Below are positions 1 to 11,122 of a stretch of 64,000 nt of DNA, in pieces. The DNA comes from Otis tarda (Eukaryota > Chordata > Aves > Otidiformes > Otididae): NCBI GenBank assembly GCA_026413225.1, contig CM048591.1:42389303-42453302 (forward strand), read 5' to 3'. A program made the translations under genes and the position numbers. Position 1 is the stretch's first letter, and each line of letters starts with the position of its first letter. The notes under the pieces were generated by a model. The model made no database searches. It was not told the DNA's origin and worked only from the letters and a program-made list of their open reading frames with translations.

Positions 1-1206
1 CCCTTGCCATTGAAATTAATGGAAAAACTGTGACTTGTTTCCAAAGGAACTGGCCAGTAATTTTACTCTAGATATTATGATTTGTCTGATATGAGGTACT
101 GTGTTCTGAGAAAAATCCACTATTTATTTACCCTAGAGTTAATGTTCCAGTATTTCATAACCTTTCATTAAACTGCATACATCTTTCTCATCTTTTGCCT
201 TGTTCTCATCACATCTTAATTGGTTCAGTTCAGTGTTTGTCTTGCTACCTGCTACTTGCTCAACAGAAATTAAGTGATTGCTTTCCTGTGTGATTTGTAA
301 GCTCTTCCAGACATAATTTTGCGTTCTGCCAACCACCCATATTCATTTGTTAATACAGCTGCTTTGGTAGAATTAATATTGATTTAGAAATTCCCAATTA
401 GAAAATGTGTGTCCCACTTTATTTTATCTTGCATACGAATGTGGAGTGACTAATGTGTTGAAATCATAAAGTCAGGTCATATAATTTATTCATCTATAAT
501 GATACAACTCATCTAGATCAGGAGGGAGGTAGAGAATATTTCTGTTGACTCAGACCTTCAACTGCTGGCAAACAGAAGTATCCCATGGATGGTTTTCTGT
601 CAAAGCATCACATTTATCAATGTGGCTCAGCAACTCATCTCTCCAAATTTAATGAGGCAGACTTTTGCCAGAAGCCCAGCCAGTCCTATTCTTTCCCTGA
701 ATACGTACTTTACTGAAGGCTTGCAGTTTAGCAGAAAAATCTTGAAGGGGTATTTATTAGCAACCTATGAATACATGCCTGCAGTGTACTGTCAGGCGGG
801 ATAGAATGAAAGCCAATTGGCTTAAACCATCAAAAAGAATCTTAATAAGTAATTAATCCACGTGCTAGAGTACCTTCTCATTTAATACATTAGAAAGGTT
901 TTTTTTTTCCGTTTCAATAGTCAATTTTTAAAAGTATTATTTTGTGTAAACAAATTCTGAAGAAGAACGAATATAGAGAATATATATCATTTAACTGGCA
1001 AGATGGAATGGGTCAGAGGGGAGGGGGAACTTAAATAAGAGGAAAAACAGTAGGCAAAATGCATATAAAAAGGAACACATTAAGTATTAGGAAATTATGT
1101 TGCAAAAAAGGTTATGAAGTAAGGCAATTTTTCACAAGAAGTTGGGACACAAAGTTGTTGAAGAAAATCAGTGCTATATTAGAGATCCATTTACAATATT
1201 TGATGA
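1..1206. other. AT-rich unique DNA, no gene seen
   Basis: I see no recognisable repeat or coding signal. Open frames are under 75 codons, lack any protein family signature and have AT-driven composition. There is a T tract near 899-908. The segment ends at the GATGA target site of the LTR that follows. Confidence 0.6.
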
Positions 1207-1388
1207 TGTCGTAGTTAAGACCCACTCAGGACCAGCCTACACACTCTCCGTCTCTCACTCCTCACACCCTCCAAGGGAATAAAGAGAGATAGGAAAGAAA
1301 AAGGCTCAAGGTTTGAGATAAGGACAGCAAGAGATTCTTAAAGTTACCGTTACGGGCAAAACAGACTCGACTTGGGGAAAACTATTAG

Positions 1389-1394
1389 TTTATT
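1389..1394 (-). terminator. Polyadenylation signal AATAAA of LTR copy 1
   Basis: TTTATT on the plus strand reads AATAAA on the minus (sense) strand. The same hexamer is found at the equivalent place in copy 2 (26600-26605) and copy 3 (36721-36726), followed in sense by a conserved stretch with CCTTATCTCAAACC. Its conservation in three copies and its place near the 3' end fit the R/U5 boundary, though function is inferred. Confidence 0.55.
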
Positions 1395-1552
1395 ATTAAA
1401 ACCAAAGCAGGATAATGAGAAAGAGGACAAGATGACTTCCTCCCACCTGTCCCTGCTCCTGGGCTTAACATTATCTCTACCTCCTTCCTCCATCCTGAGT
1501 GGCACAGAGGGAAGAGGGAATGGGGGTTATAGTCAGTTCATCACATGTAGCT

Positions 1553-1879
1553 TTACGCTGCTGCTTCCTCCTCAGGGGAAGAACTCCTCACATTCCTCAC
1601 CTGCTTCATCGTGGGGTCCCTCCCATGGGCTGCAGTCATTTCTTCCACAGGAGGCAGTCCCTCAGGAATGGTTGCCCCAGTGCGGGCCCTCCACGGGCCA
1701 CTGCCTCCTTTAGGCATCCGCCTGCCCCAGGTGGATCTCTGTTCCTCCGTGGGCTGCAGGGGGACAACCTGCTCCACCATGGTGATCACCACAGGCTGCA
1801 GGGGAATTCTGGCCAGAAGCAGCATTACTTTTCCCCCTCCTTCTTCACTGACCTTGGCGTCTGCAGCCGTTCCTCTCAC
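1553..1879 (-). other. Open reading frame inside LTR copy 1 (108 codons, sense strand)
   Basis: An ATG-started frame in the LTR sense direction, starting about 235 bp downstream of the TATA-like site. The N-terminal part (MRG..ADAKVS.EGGG, then IPLQPVV and MVEQVVPL) is shared with copy 3 (36893-37231) and copy 4 (46089-46280). The C-terminal end VRSSSPEEE is shared with copy 3. I recognise no protein family. It may be a GC-rich stretch that happens to be open, or an LTR-encoded peptide. No function is claimed. Confidence 0.35.
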
Positions 1880-2113
1880 AAGAAATTCTTCACAACAGGC
1901 TGGCAGACGCCTCTCAGGTTCTCTTCACATCTCATCTCCTCTCCACTTCCTGCAGCCGGGCCAGGCCAAGTCGGGCCCAGTTGGCCGCCCAGCGGGAGCC
2001 CAGAGGGTGAGGGCCGCAAGGCCCACAAGGCTGGCACATCCCTGTCTCTGCACCTGCTTCAGCTTCTTCACATCATCTTCTTTTTTATTATTATTATTTC
2101 TGGTTTTCCCCTT

Positions 2114-2121
2114 CTTAAATA
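2114..2121 (-). promoter_or_regulatory. TATA-like box of LTR copy 1
   Basis: CTTAAATA on the plus strand gives TATTTAAG in the sense direction. It is preserved in copy 2 (27385-27392) and copy 4 (46517-46524) and deleted in copy 3. The position, about 175 bp from the sense 5' end, suits an LTR U3 promoter. Activity cannot be judged from sequence. Confidence 0.5.
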
Positions 2122-2298
2122 CCTTCACAGAGGTGTTATCAGGGAACATTCTGCTATGAATTGGCTCGGCCCTGGCCAGCAGCAGGTCTTCCCTAGGTCC
2201 CAGTCAAGTCCACTGAACAAAGGGAACAACTTCTAGCAGCTTCTTACAGAAGATGCCACCATAGCCCCCCCTCTACTAAATAAAACCAGGACAGATGA

Positions 2299-2731
2299 GA
2301 AAAATGAAATAAATTCTGATAGAATACATGGCTCTTGAAGTTACTTCCAAGTTTATTTTAACATTAAAATACTTTGTTAGTAGTGTGTGACAAAGACCTA
2401 GGGACAGTACAGAAAGTCAGAGGCTGTTAAAACAGATTAAAAATGCATTTTAAAAAATCCTTTAATGTAGTAACCTCTTTTTAGTCTCCATTAACAAAAC
2501 TTTGTCAATGATACCAACTGCGTGAAGGACTGAGTACAGAGATGAAAATGAAAAGCAAGAGGAAGAGCTATCATTGTCATTCTCTCAATTGCAGATATTT
2601 ACATATAGGCACAAAACGTTTCTTTTTGTAGTATTTCTAAGTCTATGTGTGCAAAGAATTGTATATTCTATTGAATACATTCTTCTAAATTCCCAATATC
2701 TAGTCTTTGTGCACATCAGATATTATTTTCC
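2299..2731. other. Unique DNA, no feature seen
   Basis: AT-rich sequence between an LTR and a CR1 tail. I see no repeat family, RNA or coding signal in it. Confidence 0.6.
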
Positions 2732-2804
2732 CTTCTCCTTGCAGGGTGGTTGGACTAGATGACCCTTGAGGGTCCCTTCCAACCCAAACCATTCTATGAT
2801 TCTA
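2732..2804 (+). mobile_element. CR1 LINE, 3'-end fragment
   Basis: Contains the CR1 3' UTR hallmark: CTTGCAGGGTGGTTGGACTA, then GATGACC, CCCTTCCAAC and the terminal ATTCTATGATTCTA. It is only the last ~70 bp of the element, an extreme 5' truncation, which is typical for CR1. It carries no coding capacity. Confidence 0.92.
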
Positions 2805-4912
2805 AGAATTTGCTGAGATAGCTTGGGGCCAGTTTCAAAAAGAGTGGCCATTAACAAAAGGCAAGACTCCAGCACCTGCTTTCCTTGAAGTCTCATTCTG
2901 AAGGGACAGAAAGTTAAGGTAATGTGTACAGCTTTACCTCAAGCATCCACTCTGGTTTTGCGAGATCAGGTGTGAAGTGCCATTTCTTTTGCATCTAATT
3001 TTCTGGGAGAGGAGTTTAATTAGGAAAACAAACTGAAGTGGAATCTACCCTTTTGCTTTGTCTTTGCATGGAGAACAGAGATGGTCAGATCAAAGGAAGT
3101 TACTCCTCTTGGCTTTTTTTTAGTTTGCATCTTTAATTTTGCAGTGATTGGACTATTACAAATATTGGAGGGAGAAGGAAAACTAGATGAATGGAACTAT
3201 TTCATTGGAAGCATGCTAGGGAGTTGTGCTGTCGTAAAAAGCTATAGAAAAGTGCAGGTGAGGGAACACTGGTAGTATTCACTCTGCTAAGCAGCGGAGC
3301 ATGCTCCTTGTGGTGGTTCCAGAAGCCCAAGCTTCTGCTCTGAGATAACTGGTTATATTTTCCTGGCCATTTTGATTGTGGTGAAGGACTTAGAAGGGAA
3401 AGCCTGGCCACTGGCAACCCTCTACATTTGTCCCATGAGACAGGACTGAAAGTTGACCACATGCAGCTTCCCTCTAAATAGTGCAACAAGTAGAGCATTG
3501 AGCCACTTTAAATGAGTCTGGTAACACCTATAGCATTGGCATGTGACACAGCAGTTTAGCTTCCGTAATTCTAATATTTAGCTAAACCTTTTCCATATTT
3601 CTCTTTTCTAATTTTTTTCTACCATTAGAGCAAATCATATATTCAAGAAGGTTGACAAGAAATACTGAATTAATTTTTGCTGCACTTTCCAATCTTATTA
3701 TTTCATAAAATATCTTTTGCCATTATTTCAAATAATAAGTTTGAAAGGTGAACACTTGCTGCAGGTTTTCCTCCTTTACTAATACACAAGCTTCTTATTG
3801 AGGAAAGCCAATCTAAGTTTGAATGTTTCAACAGAACTATGTTATCATATTTCTGCCAGTCATTTGTCTAATAGTTACTAATTTAGTGAAATCATTATCA
3901 GCTCAGCAAAGCAAATTCAAACAAAGGGAACTGCTCCATCTAGAGTTTCATCTTGCACATAAGCTTATTAAATATTCTAATCAATTATTTTACTGGCTGT
4001 CACAGCCTGTAGCATTAGCTGTCCCTAACTTTGTTATTTAAATAATTTAGGAACAATGAATCTGCCAACAACCTTAAAAAAACAGGGTTGATGTGATTGG
4101 TGGTCTCAAACTAATTATAAATCTCTGAGAGGAAGGTATGTACATAACAAAAGATACCTAGTTTTGCAGCAATGTAGTGCAGGAAAAAGTTTTCTCCAGA
4201 GGTGAGGTGCTCAGATCCTGATTTAAAGTATGAAGATTATAATTCCTGCAATTCTGTCAAATCTAGTCTAAATTTAGTGCACATTTCTGCAAATACTTGC
4301 ATAAGTAATTTCCTGTGACAATGGATTCCACAGAACAGAAAGGTATAACCTAAAAGTATTCTGAAAGATGTGTATATAGTTATATTTTAATTTACTGGAA
4401 GTGCTCCAGATTTTGTATTCAGACACTACAAAATATCATTCTTGTATTGACCTTCTCCTGATCTTCTTTATTCTACTTAACATATCTGAATGTTTTTCTT
4501 GCTAATGAGTTCGATTTCCAAATTAAAACAACAAAACCAAACAATTCTTTTTAGATTTCTGCTTCCACTGTACCTCTCCTCTCAAAGTTTTTATCTTCTA
4601 TTCTACTTTTTCAGTACCTTTTTCAAATTAGTTAATAAAAACTGAATGCACTCATCAAGGTGACAAAATTCGTAATTGCATTTTAATTAGTCAAATCTTG
4701 CACAGTGCTACATCAAGGCAGGTATTTAAGAAAATATAAAACTCAAAAGTCTAACAGGATAAAAAAATCTAGCAACAGAAAATCACAGAAAAATACAGCC
4801 ATGTTGTGTACATTTTGATAACTGTGGGGTGAGATAAAGTGTAGCTCACATCAGCCAAGCCATGAGAGCCACCCCTCTGCTTGCTCTAAGCCCATGCAAA
4901 TAAGATGCAATC
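2805..4912. other. AT-rich unique DNA, no gene seen
   Basis: Short open frames exist (for example 3081-3275 plus and 3202-3498 minus) but none has a recognisable domain. Those two overlap in opposite directions, as expected of chance frames. No repeat is recognised apart from short A/T tracts. Confidence 0.6.
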
Positions 4913-5130
4913 TAAGATGACCGATTTCGTGGCCTTCTAAGATAGGATTACAGCATTGGTGGATAAGGGACGACCAACTAACATAATCTACTCATGAGAC
5001 CCCACCTGGACTACTGCATCCAGCTCTGGAGCCCCCAACATAAGAAGGACATGGACCAGTTGGAGGCAGTCCAGAGGAGCGCCAGAAAGATGATCAGAGG
5101 GCTGGAGCACCTCTCCTGTGACAACAGGCT
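4913..5130 (+). mobile_element. CR1 LINE fragment, internally deleted
   Basis: Two separated parts of CR1 ORF2 are joined. The first (about 4913-4991) matches the reverse-transcriptase stretch encoding [10 protein letters not shown] and the ASVDKGR region. It jumps near 'ATCTACTCATGAGACC' to the C-terminal part encoding [20 protein letters not shown] and then the [14 protein letters not shown] block. Compared with the fuller copy at 56965-58850 about 600 bp are missing between them, including the FADD catalytic region. The 3' side does not reach the CR1 tail: it runs directly into the GGAGA array. Confidence 0.9.
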
Positions 5131-5792
5131 GAGAGAGAAGAGGAGAGGTTCGGAGAGGAGAGGTTCGGAGAGGTTCGGAGAGGTTCGGAGAGGTTCGGAG
5201 AGGAGAGGTTTGGAGAGGAGAGGTTCGGAGAGGTTCAGAGAAGAGAGGTTTGGAGAGGTTCGGAAAGGTTCAGAGAGGAGAGGTTTGGAGAGGTTCAGAG
5301 AGGTTCGGAGAGGTTCGGAGAGGTTTGGAGAGGTTCAGAGAGGTTCGGAGAGGTTCGGAGAGGTTCGGTTCGGAGAGGAGAGGAGAGGTTCGGAGAGGAG
5401 AGGTTCGGAGAGGAGAGGTTCGGAGAGGAGAGGAGAGGTTCGGAGAGGAGAGGTTCGGAGAGGAGAGGTTCGGTGAGGTTCGGTGAGGTTCGGAGAGGAG
5501 AGGAGAGGAGAGGAGAGGAGAGGAGAGGAGAGGAGAGGAGAGGAGAGGAGAGGAGAGGAGAGGAGAGGAGAGGAGAGGAGAGGAGAGGAGAGGAGAGGAG
5601 AGGAGAGGAGAGGAGAGGAGAGGAGAGGTTCGGAGAGGAGAGGAGAGGAGAGGAGAGGTTTGGAGAGGAGAGGAGAGGTTCGAGAGGAGAGGAGAGGAGA
5701 GGAGAGGAGAGGAGAGGAGAGGAGAGGAGAGGAGAGGAGAGGAGAGGAGAGGAGAGGAGAGGAGAGGAGAGGAGAGGAGAGGAGAGGAGAGG
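5131..5792 (+). repeat. Tandem array of GGTTCGGAGA / GGAGA units
   Basis: About 660 bp. The first half (to about 5490) mixes decamers GGTTCGGAGA, with variants GGTTTGGAGA and GGTTCAGAGA, and pentamers GGAGA. The second half is nearly pure GGAGA, interrupted near 5629, 5659 and 5678. The plus strand is almost wholly purine in the second half. The seed is probably the purine-rich CR1 segment GAGAGAG...GAAGAGGAGG, because the CR1 frame leads straight into the array. The long RGEER-type open frames across it (4994-5979) arise because no unit contains a stop in the frames read; they are not genes. Exact length in the genome is uncertain, as such arrays assemble poorly. Confidence 0.97.
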
Positions 5793-7446
5793 TCTATTTT
5801 ATATGCTGGGTAAAAATTACGTATTAATTTATTTCACTACACATTTTCTAATGCAAGAGTTGATATGTAGGCACTCCAGAGGAATTGAGAGCAAAAAAAA
5901 ATCCACCCTACTATATTCTGATTTTGACTATGTAAAAAAAAAATCAAGGAGAGTGTACATGTCTTTCTGGGAATTATGAGGCTAATGTCTTTTTCTGTGT
6001 AGTATTATGAATATCTCTTAACATTTTTATGAAGGAGCAGATACACATCAGTACCAGGAGCAAGTAGGAAAGATTGATGTGACCCTTTAGCAGGCTGATA
6101 GAACAGGGGCAAGTCGTGCTTAGATGCCCAGGCATATAGGGAAAGCCTGAATTTCTTTTTTTATTTTCTTAAATTTAACTTGCTCTACACTAGATCAAAA
6201 TATTGCCTGGAAGAAGGCCAGTCTGTGGTCTTTTACAGATAATTTCACTGATGTTTCAAAGAATTCTCTCAATAAAACACAAACTTTATCTGCAGCCAGC
6301 CTACTTCTGTTATATTTGCCTCACGATATAGTTCTACCAGCGAAGGAAAGCACTCACACACTAGTTGTGATTTATCGCCAAAATCATTCTAAGGAACCCA
6401 ACTGACAGACCAGGTTTCTTTTAAGAATAGAACAAAAAGGTTCCTGTAAGAGACAATCATGAACACACAGGAAGAATTTCTGTGAAGTTGCTTGCAGTGG
6501 TTGTAAAGTATGCCTAGCTTCCCGCCTCAGAGGCAGCATCTGGGTGAGGCTCAGACCACATTGTCCCTCTGAGAGATTGCTACTTCTCCTGAAAAGAGGT
6601 TGTAGGACTTTAGAGAATGTGTTCAAACAGACTGGAAGCTGCCTTACTGCTTCAATTTTTCAGTTCATAGAGAACACTCAAATCTCATATTAAAAACATA
6701 TCTCTGACTGTCAAATACATCCACTCCAACCATCCCATCATTCCATAAAACATCTGCTTCAACTTGACACTGAAATAGACACAGGGCATATTTTGAAGTG
6801 GCACGTTTCAATAATTTCATTCCAAATAAAGTCATTATGAAGGGCAGTGAACCCAGGAGGGAAGTTCACTGTAATTTGATCGTCCTCCTCTAATTGAATT
6901 CTTTTTTTCAATTGCTCATTTAATCTTTGATACTAATTTCGATATTACCAGAGGGTGGGGGCTGGAACACTTTCCTTTCTTAGAGCCTTTCAAAAATACT
7001 TTGCAGTCACTACACACATGCTCTAGTAATAGCCAATAAACACGAATAAAAAGAGGTGGCCATGCGGCTGAGGAAATAGAGCCATGGGCTGTATCCAGCC
7101 TCTGGGTCACAAGTTTCACACCTTTGTAGTTCACAGTATAGAAAGAATTAATGATCATTACTACTGATTTGGGTACTAAACCTACAAATTAATGCCACTT
7201 TGAAATCCACTTAGTATTCTGTAGGCAGGCAGGCTCAAGAAAACAGAACATACGAATGTAACAAAGGAAAAGTACAGTAGATAAATGCATCCACAGTGAG
7301 CACCTGTAGTACATTTATTAGATCCTGTGTATAAAACAGAAGGTACAACATTTCACCAAATTATTCCTTCTGCTGGTCCTTTCACTTACACGTCAAAAAA
7401 AAAAAATCATAATGACATTCATTGAAGGTTTCAGGGAAAGGAGAAC
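5793..7446. other. AT-rich unique DNA, no gene seen
   Basis: No repeat family or coding signal recognised. The frames at 6384-6626 and 6916-7158 (minus) show no domain and no support. Confidence 0.6.
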
Positions 7447-8168
7447 AGAATCATACAATCGTAGAATAGTTAGGGTTGGAAGAGACCTTGAAAGGTCATC
7501 TAGTCCAAACTCCTTCAAGGAGCAGGGACATCTCCAACTAGGTCAGGTTACTCAGAACCTTGCCCAACTTGAGCTTGAATGTTTCCAGGGATGGGGCATC
7601 CACCACCTCTCTGGGCAACCTGTTCCAGTGATTCGCCACTCTCATTGTCAAAAATGTCTTCCTTCCTTCTAGGGCCTCCAGAGCTGGACACAGTACTCCA
7701 GGTAGGGTCTAATGAGACCAGAGCAGAGGGGCAGAATCACCTCGCTCAACCTGCTGGCCACACTTCTTTTGATGCAGACCAGGATGCAGTTGGCTTTCTG
7801 GACTGCAAGCGCACTTTGACAGCTCATGTTGAGCTTCTCGTCCCCTAGTACCCCCAAGTCCTTCTCCTCAAGGCTGCTTTCAATCCATTCTCCATCCAGC
7901 CTGTATTTGTGCTTGGGGTTGCCCTAACCCATGTGCAGGACCTTGCACTTGGCCTGCTTGAACTTCATACGGTTTGCACAGGCCCACCTCTCCAGCCTGT
8001 CAAGGTCGCTCTGTATGGCATCCATTCCCTCCAGCATGTCAGCCACACCAGACAGCTTGGTCTTGTTGGCAAACTTGTTGAGGGTGCACTCTATCCCACT
8101 GTCCATATTGCCAACAAAGATGTTAAACAGGGCCAGTCCCAATACAGACCCCTGAGGAATGCCACTCA
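7447..8168 (-). mobile_element. CR1 LINE, 5'-truncated with internal deletion
   Basis: Reads on the minus strand from the CR1 tail (AGAATCATACAATCGTAGAA on plus at its 3' end) back into ORF2. It covers the C-terminal part, then after a gap of about 290 bp near 7671 continues through HLLSKLS-type and FANKTKLSG (the FADDTK block, catalytic DD lost) to the SGIPQGSVLGLALFN motif. It stops at the codons before that motif (8168), a 5' truncation. Several frame breaks are present. Older than the copies at 38.05 and 57 kb. Confidence 0.94.
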
Positions 8169-10035
8169 TTAATCAAAAGTTAATAAAAGAACTCAAAACA
8201 TTAAACTATAGAAATATAATTTCGTATACCTTTGTAATCAAGACAACTGAAAGTAGCTTCAGGTTTTATTTGGTTACTGGTTTCTATATTACAACATTTA
8301 CTTGACATTCTTATACAACTGCTGACATCTAAACAAAAAATCCTTTCAGGACTTTTGACCAAAATTCTTACTGATTTGTAGAAATTGGTCTCCATCTGCA
8401 ATGTGTCTGAAATACTTTGAAGAAATAGGTAATTTAAAAAATAATGTGGATTTTTAAAATTGAGGGCTACATTCTTCAGTATTCTTAAATTATGTTTAGG
8501 AGTATCTTGTCGCTTATAGAAGACCTCTGAATTATGATACTGCTTACTTACAATCATGTGTTTTTGTTTTCTGAAAAACATTTATTGGAGTACCCAGCAA
8601 AAGTATGAATCATGTTTGTCAATCATGCTCATAACATTCCGTTTTATAAGATACAACTGTATCACCCTATAATACTGCTAGTAAAATATGTACTCATCCA
8701 CTAATCATATAGTCTATGATTTACCACAATTAAAATGGAGTTAGATGATTGATATTGTCAGTTTAATTTCTTTTTTTTTTATTTGATAGTCTCAGCCAAC
8801 TAACATTCCGTCAAAAAGCCAGTTGTTTTTTTTTTTGTTGTTTGAATTTTCCTTTTGGTGTTGTTTTAACAGACTAAATAAATTAAGGATGAAATTTTCA
8901 GAAGCATTTTCAGTTGCATTAACCTCACTCTCACTCAAGTCAACTGACTTTTCTAGGAGCAGTCAGCCAAACCCAAGCTTTGGCAAATTTCTGAAAGATT
9001 CTCACGCTAAGTCACTCCATTTCTATTGCTACAGTGCTTCTTCATTGTCTGAAACTAATTTGACGGCACCACTGGTTTAGAGTCTGCTCTAGAGCACACA
9101 AGAAATAGTTTATCATTTCACACCTTTCCTTAAAGTTAGATAGATCACAACCTTGAACAAGGTTGTCTAACCATGGCTTTCTTTGGGGAGGAGGTGTTTT
9201 TTCCTACCTCTGATGAGTTTCTTGCCTTTATTTGAACTGATCTTTGCCTGTTTTATTTGTGAAACGTACAATTGTTCTTGTTTAACAAAGCAATTGAAAA
9301 ATTCCTGAACAAGACGTGACCACTAGATAACAGTACTCTTAAGGCTTGCTGTCACCTCCTCTTCCTGTTCTGCAACTACTTATTTCAATCTGTTTGCTCC
9401 ATATAAAAATCAGCCATTTTCCCATTTGTACAATTCACAGTGAAAAGTCTGGCTAAGCTTTTGCATATGCTGGTTACACTTCCTTCTAAATTCCTTACTT
9501 AGTCTTCCTCTACTACCTGTAGGCCAATATATCAAAGCCAGTAACACTTTCACTCAGCTTTCTTAGAGTGCTTTTTTTTCCAACAGAAGTAACTGTAATA
9601 TGTTCAGAATATATCTATAAGACACTGGTAAATGGGTACCTCACAATTGGAGCTACATTACATTTTCCCATTACTGATTCCATGAAAATGTTGTACTTTG
9701 ATACAAGAAACAGTAATGAAACATAGGTGAGTTACTGCTTAAGTGGCATGTGAACAAAGAGATCAGTAAGACACATTAGCTTCTGGGAGTGTTACTGGTG
9801 ACTACCCATAGATGCTTTAGTGTGAGGGTGGGAAGGATAATCTCATCATTTTAAAATGTAGACAAGATTTCTCCTTTTGTCTCAGTCCCCAGGTCAAAGT
9901 ATATTCATCATCCAGTAATACGGATAACTTAATGGTAAAGATGTAAACTTTCTCCAGTTTGAGAAATGTTCCTCACTGGACCAAAGTATGTGTTATATTG
10001 TTCTTGCAGGAAATGATAGTAAAAGTGAAGCATTT
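8169..10035. other. AT-rich unique DNA, no gene seen
   Basis: The 126-codon frame at 8201-8581 (minus) and the 85-codon frame at 8823-9080 (plus) have no recognisable domain and AT-biased codons, so I treat them as chance. A short inverted repeat AACCTTGAACAAGGTT lies near 9150. Nothing else is recognised. Confidence 0.55.
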
Positions 10036-11122
10036 AGAATCATAGAATCTTAGAGTGGTTTGGGTTGGAAGGGACCTTAAAGATCATTTAGTTCCAACCC
10101 CCCTGCCATGGGCAGGGGACACCTTCCACTACACCCATCCAAACTGACCTTGAGCACTTCCAGGGATGTGGCATCCACAACTTCTCTGGGCAACCTGTTC
10201 CAGTGTCTCATAACCTGCACCATAAAAAATGTATTCCTTATGCCCAACCTAAATCTACCCTCTTTTAGTTTAAAACTGTTACCCCTTCTCCTGTCATTAC
10301 AGGCCCTGGTAGAAAGGCTGCAACAGGGTCTTAGCAGAGCCTTCTCTTCTCCAGGCTGAACAGCCCCAACTCTCTCAGCCTGTCTTCACAGGAAAGGTGC
10401 TCCAGCCCTCTGATCATCTTTGTGGCCCTCCTCTGTACCCGCTCCAACAGATCCATGTATTTTTTTTATTGGTGGCCCCAGAACTGGATTCAGTATTCCA
10501 AGTAGGGTATCACAAGAGTGGAGATGAGGGGGAAATTCACCTCCCTCACCCTGCTGGCCACACTTCTTTTGACACAGCCTAGGAAAAAAAATGTCTTTCT
10601 GGGCTGCGAGTGCGCATTGTGGGCTTATGTCCAATTCTTCCTTCCCCCAGTCCTTCTCCTCAGGGCTGCTCTCAATCTATTAATCCTTCAGTCTGTATAG
10701 TTATTGGGGATTGCCCTGACCCATGTGCAGGACCTTGCACTTGGTCTTGTTGAACTTCATGAGCTCCACATGGGCCCACTTGTCAAGCCTGTCAAGATCC
10801 CTCTCAATGACATGCCTTCCCTTTAGTGAATCAACTGCACCACTCACCTTGCTGTCATCTGCAAACTTCCTGAGAGTGCACTCAATCCTACTAGCTACTT
10901 CATTGATGAAGACATTGTATTGGTCCCCATATAGACCCTTGAGGGTCACCACTCATTACTGATTTCCACGTGGACACTGAGCTGTTGACTGCAACTCTTT
11001 GGATGTGGCCATCCAGCCAATTCCTTATCCATCTAGCAGTCCATTGATCAATCCCATATCTCACCAACTGAGCAGCAAGAGTGGAATGGCGGACCATACC
11101 AAAGTCTAGGTAGATGACTTGC
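10036..11122 (-). mobile_element. CR1 LINE, 5'-truncated, mid-age subfamily
   Basis: About 1.09 kb on the minus strand. The tail carries the variant GCCATGGGCAGGGGACACC in the 3' UTR, different from the copies at 38 and 57 kb, so it is another subfamily. Coding remnants include LDKWAHVELMKFNKTKCKVL, FADDSKVSGA, DPQGSIWGP and WIRNWLDGHIQRVAVNSS, reading toward the motif A region, where the element ends. There are multiple frameshifts and small deletions. Confidence 0.94.

Larger units (their letters stand above)
1207..2293 (-). mobile_element. Solo LTR of an avian endogenous retrovirus, long-LTR family, copy 1
   Basis: The element begins TGTCGTAGTT and ends AAACCAGGACA, and is flanked by a perfect 5-bp duplication, GATGA (1202-1206 and 2294-2298). 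A 5-bp duplication fits ERVL-like integration. No internal gag/pol/env follows, so this is a solo LTR left by LTR-LTR recombination. Sense is the minus strand: read that way it starts TGTCCTGGTTTT, has a TATA-like TATTTAAG (2114-2121) and an AATAAA (1389-1394). Homologous copies lie at 26417-27565, 36539-37522 and 46160-46699. Open frames on the plus strand, up to 245 codons, are the antisense of this LTR and not genes. A small ATT microsatellite sits at about 2084-2099. The family name is not assigned. Confidence 0.93.

Noticed and set aside
1499..2236. Plus-strand open frames of 245 and 182 codons
   Set aside because: They are antisense to a solo LTR. Similar frames recur in each GC-rich LTR copy and have no domain.
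5131..5792. CRISPR-like repeat array
   Set aside because: Units are 5 and 10 bp with no unique spacers, and the host is a bird. It is a microsatellite-type array.
4994..5979. Arg/Glu/Gly-rich open frames as a repetitive protein
   Set aside because: They are the translation of the GGAGA/GGTTCGGAGA array in several frames at once, fused to CR1 codons. No gene structure.
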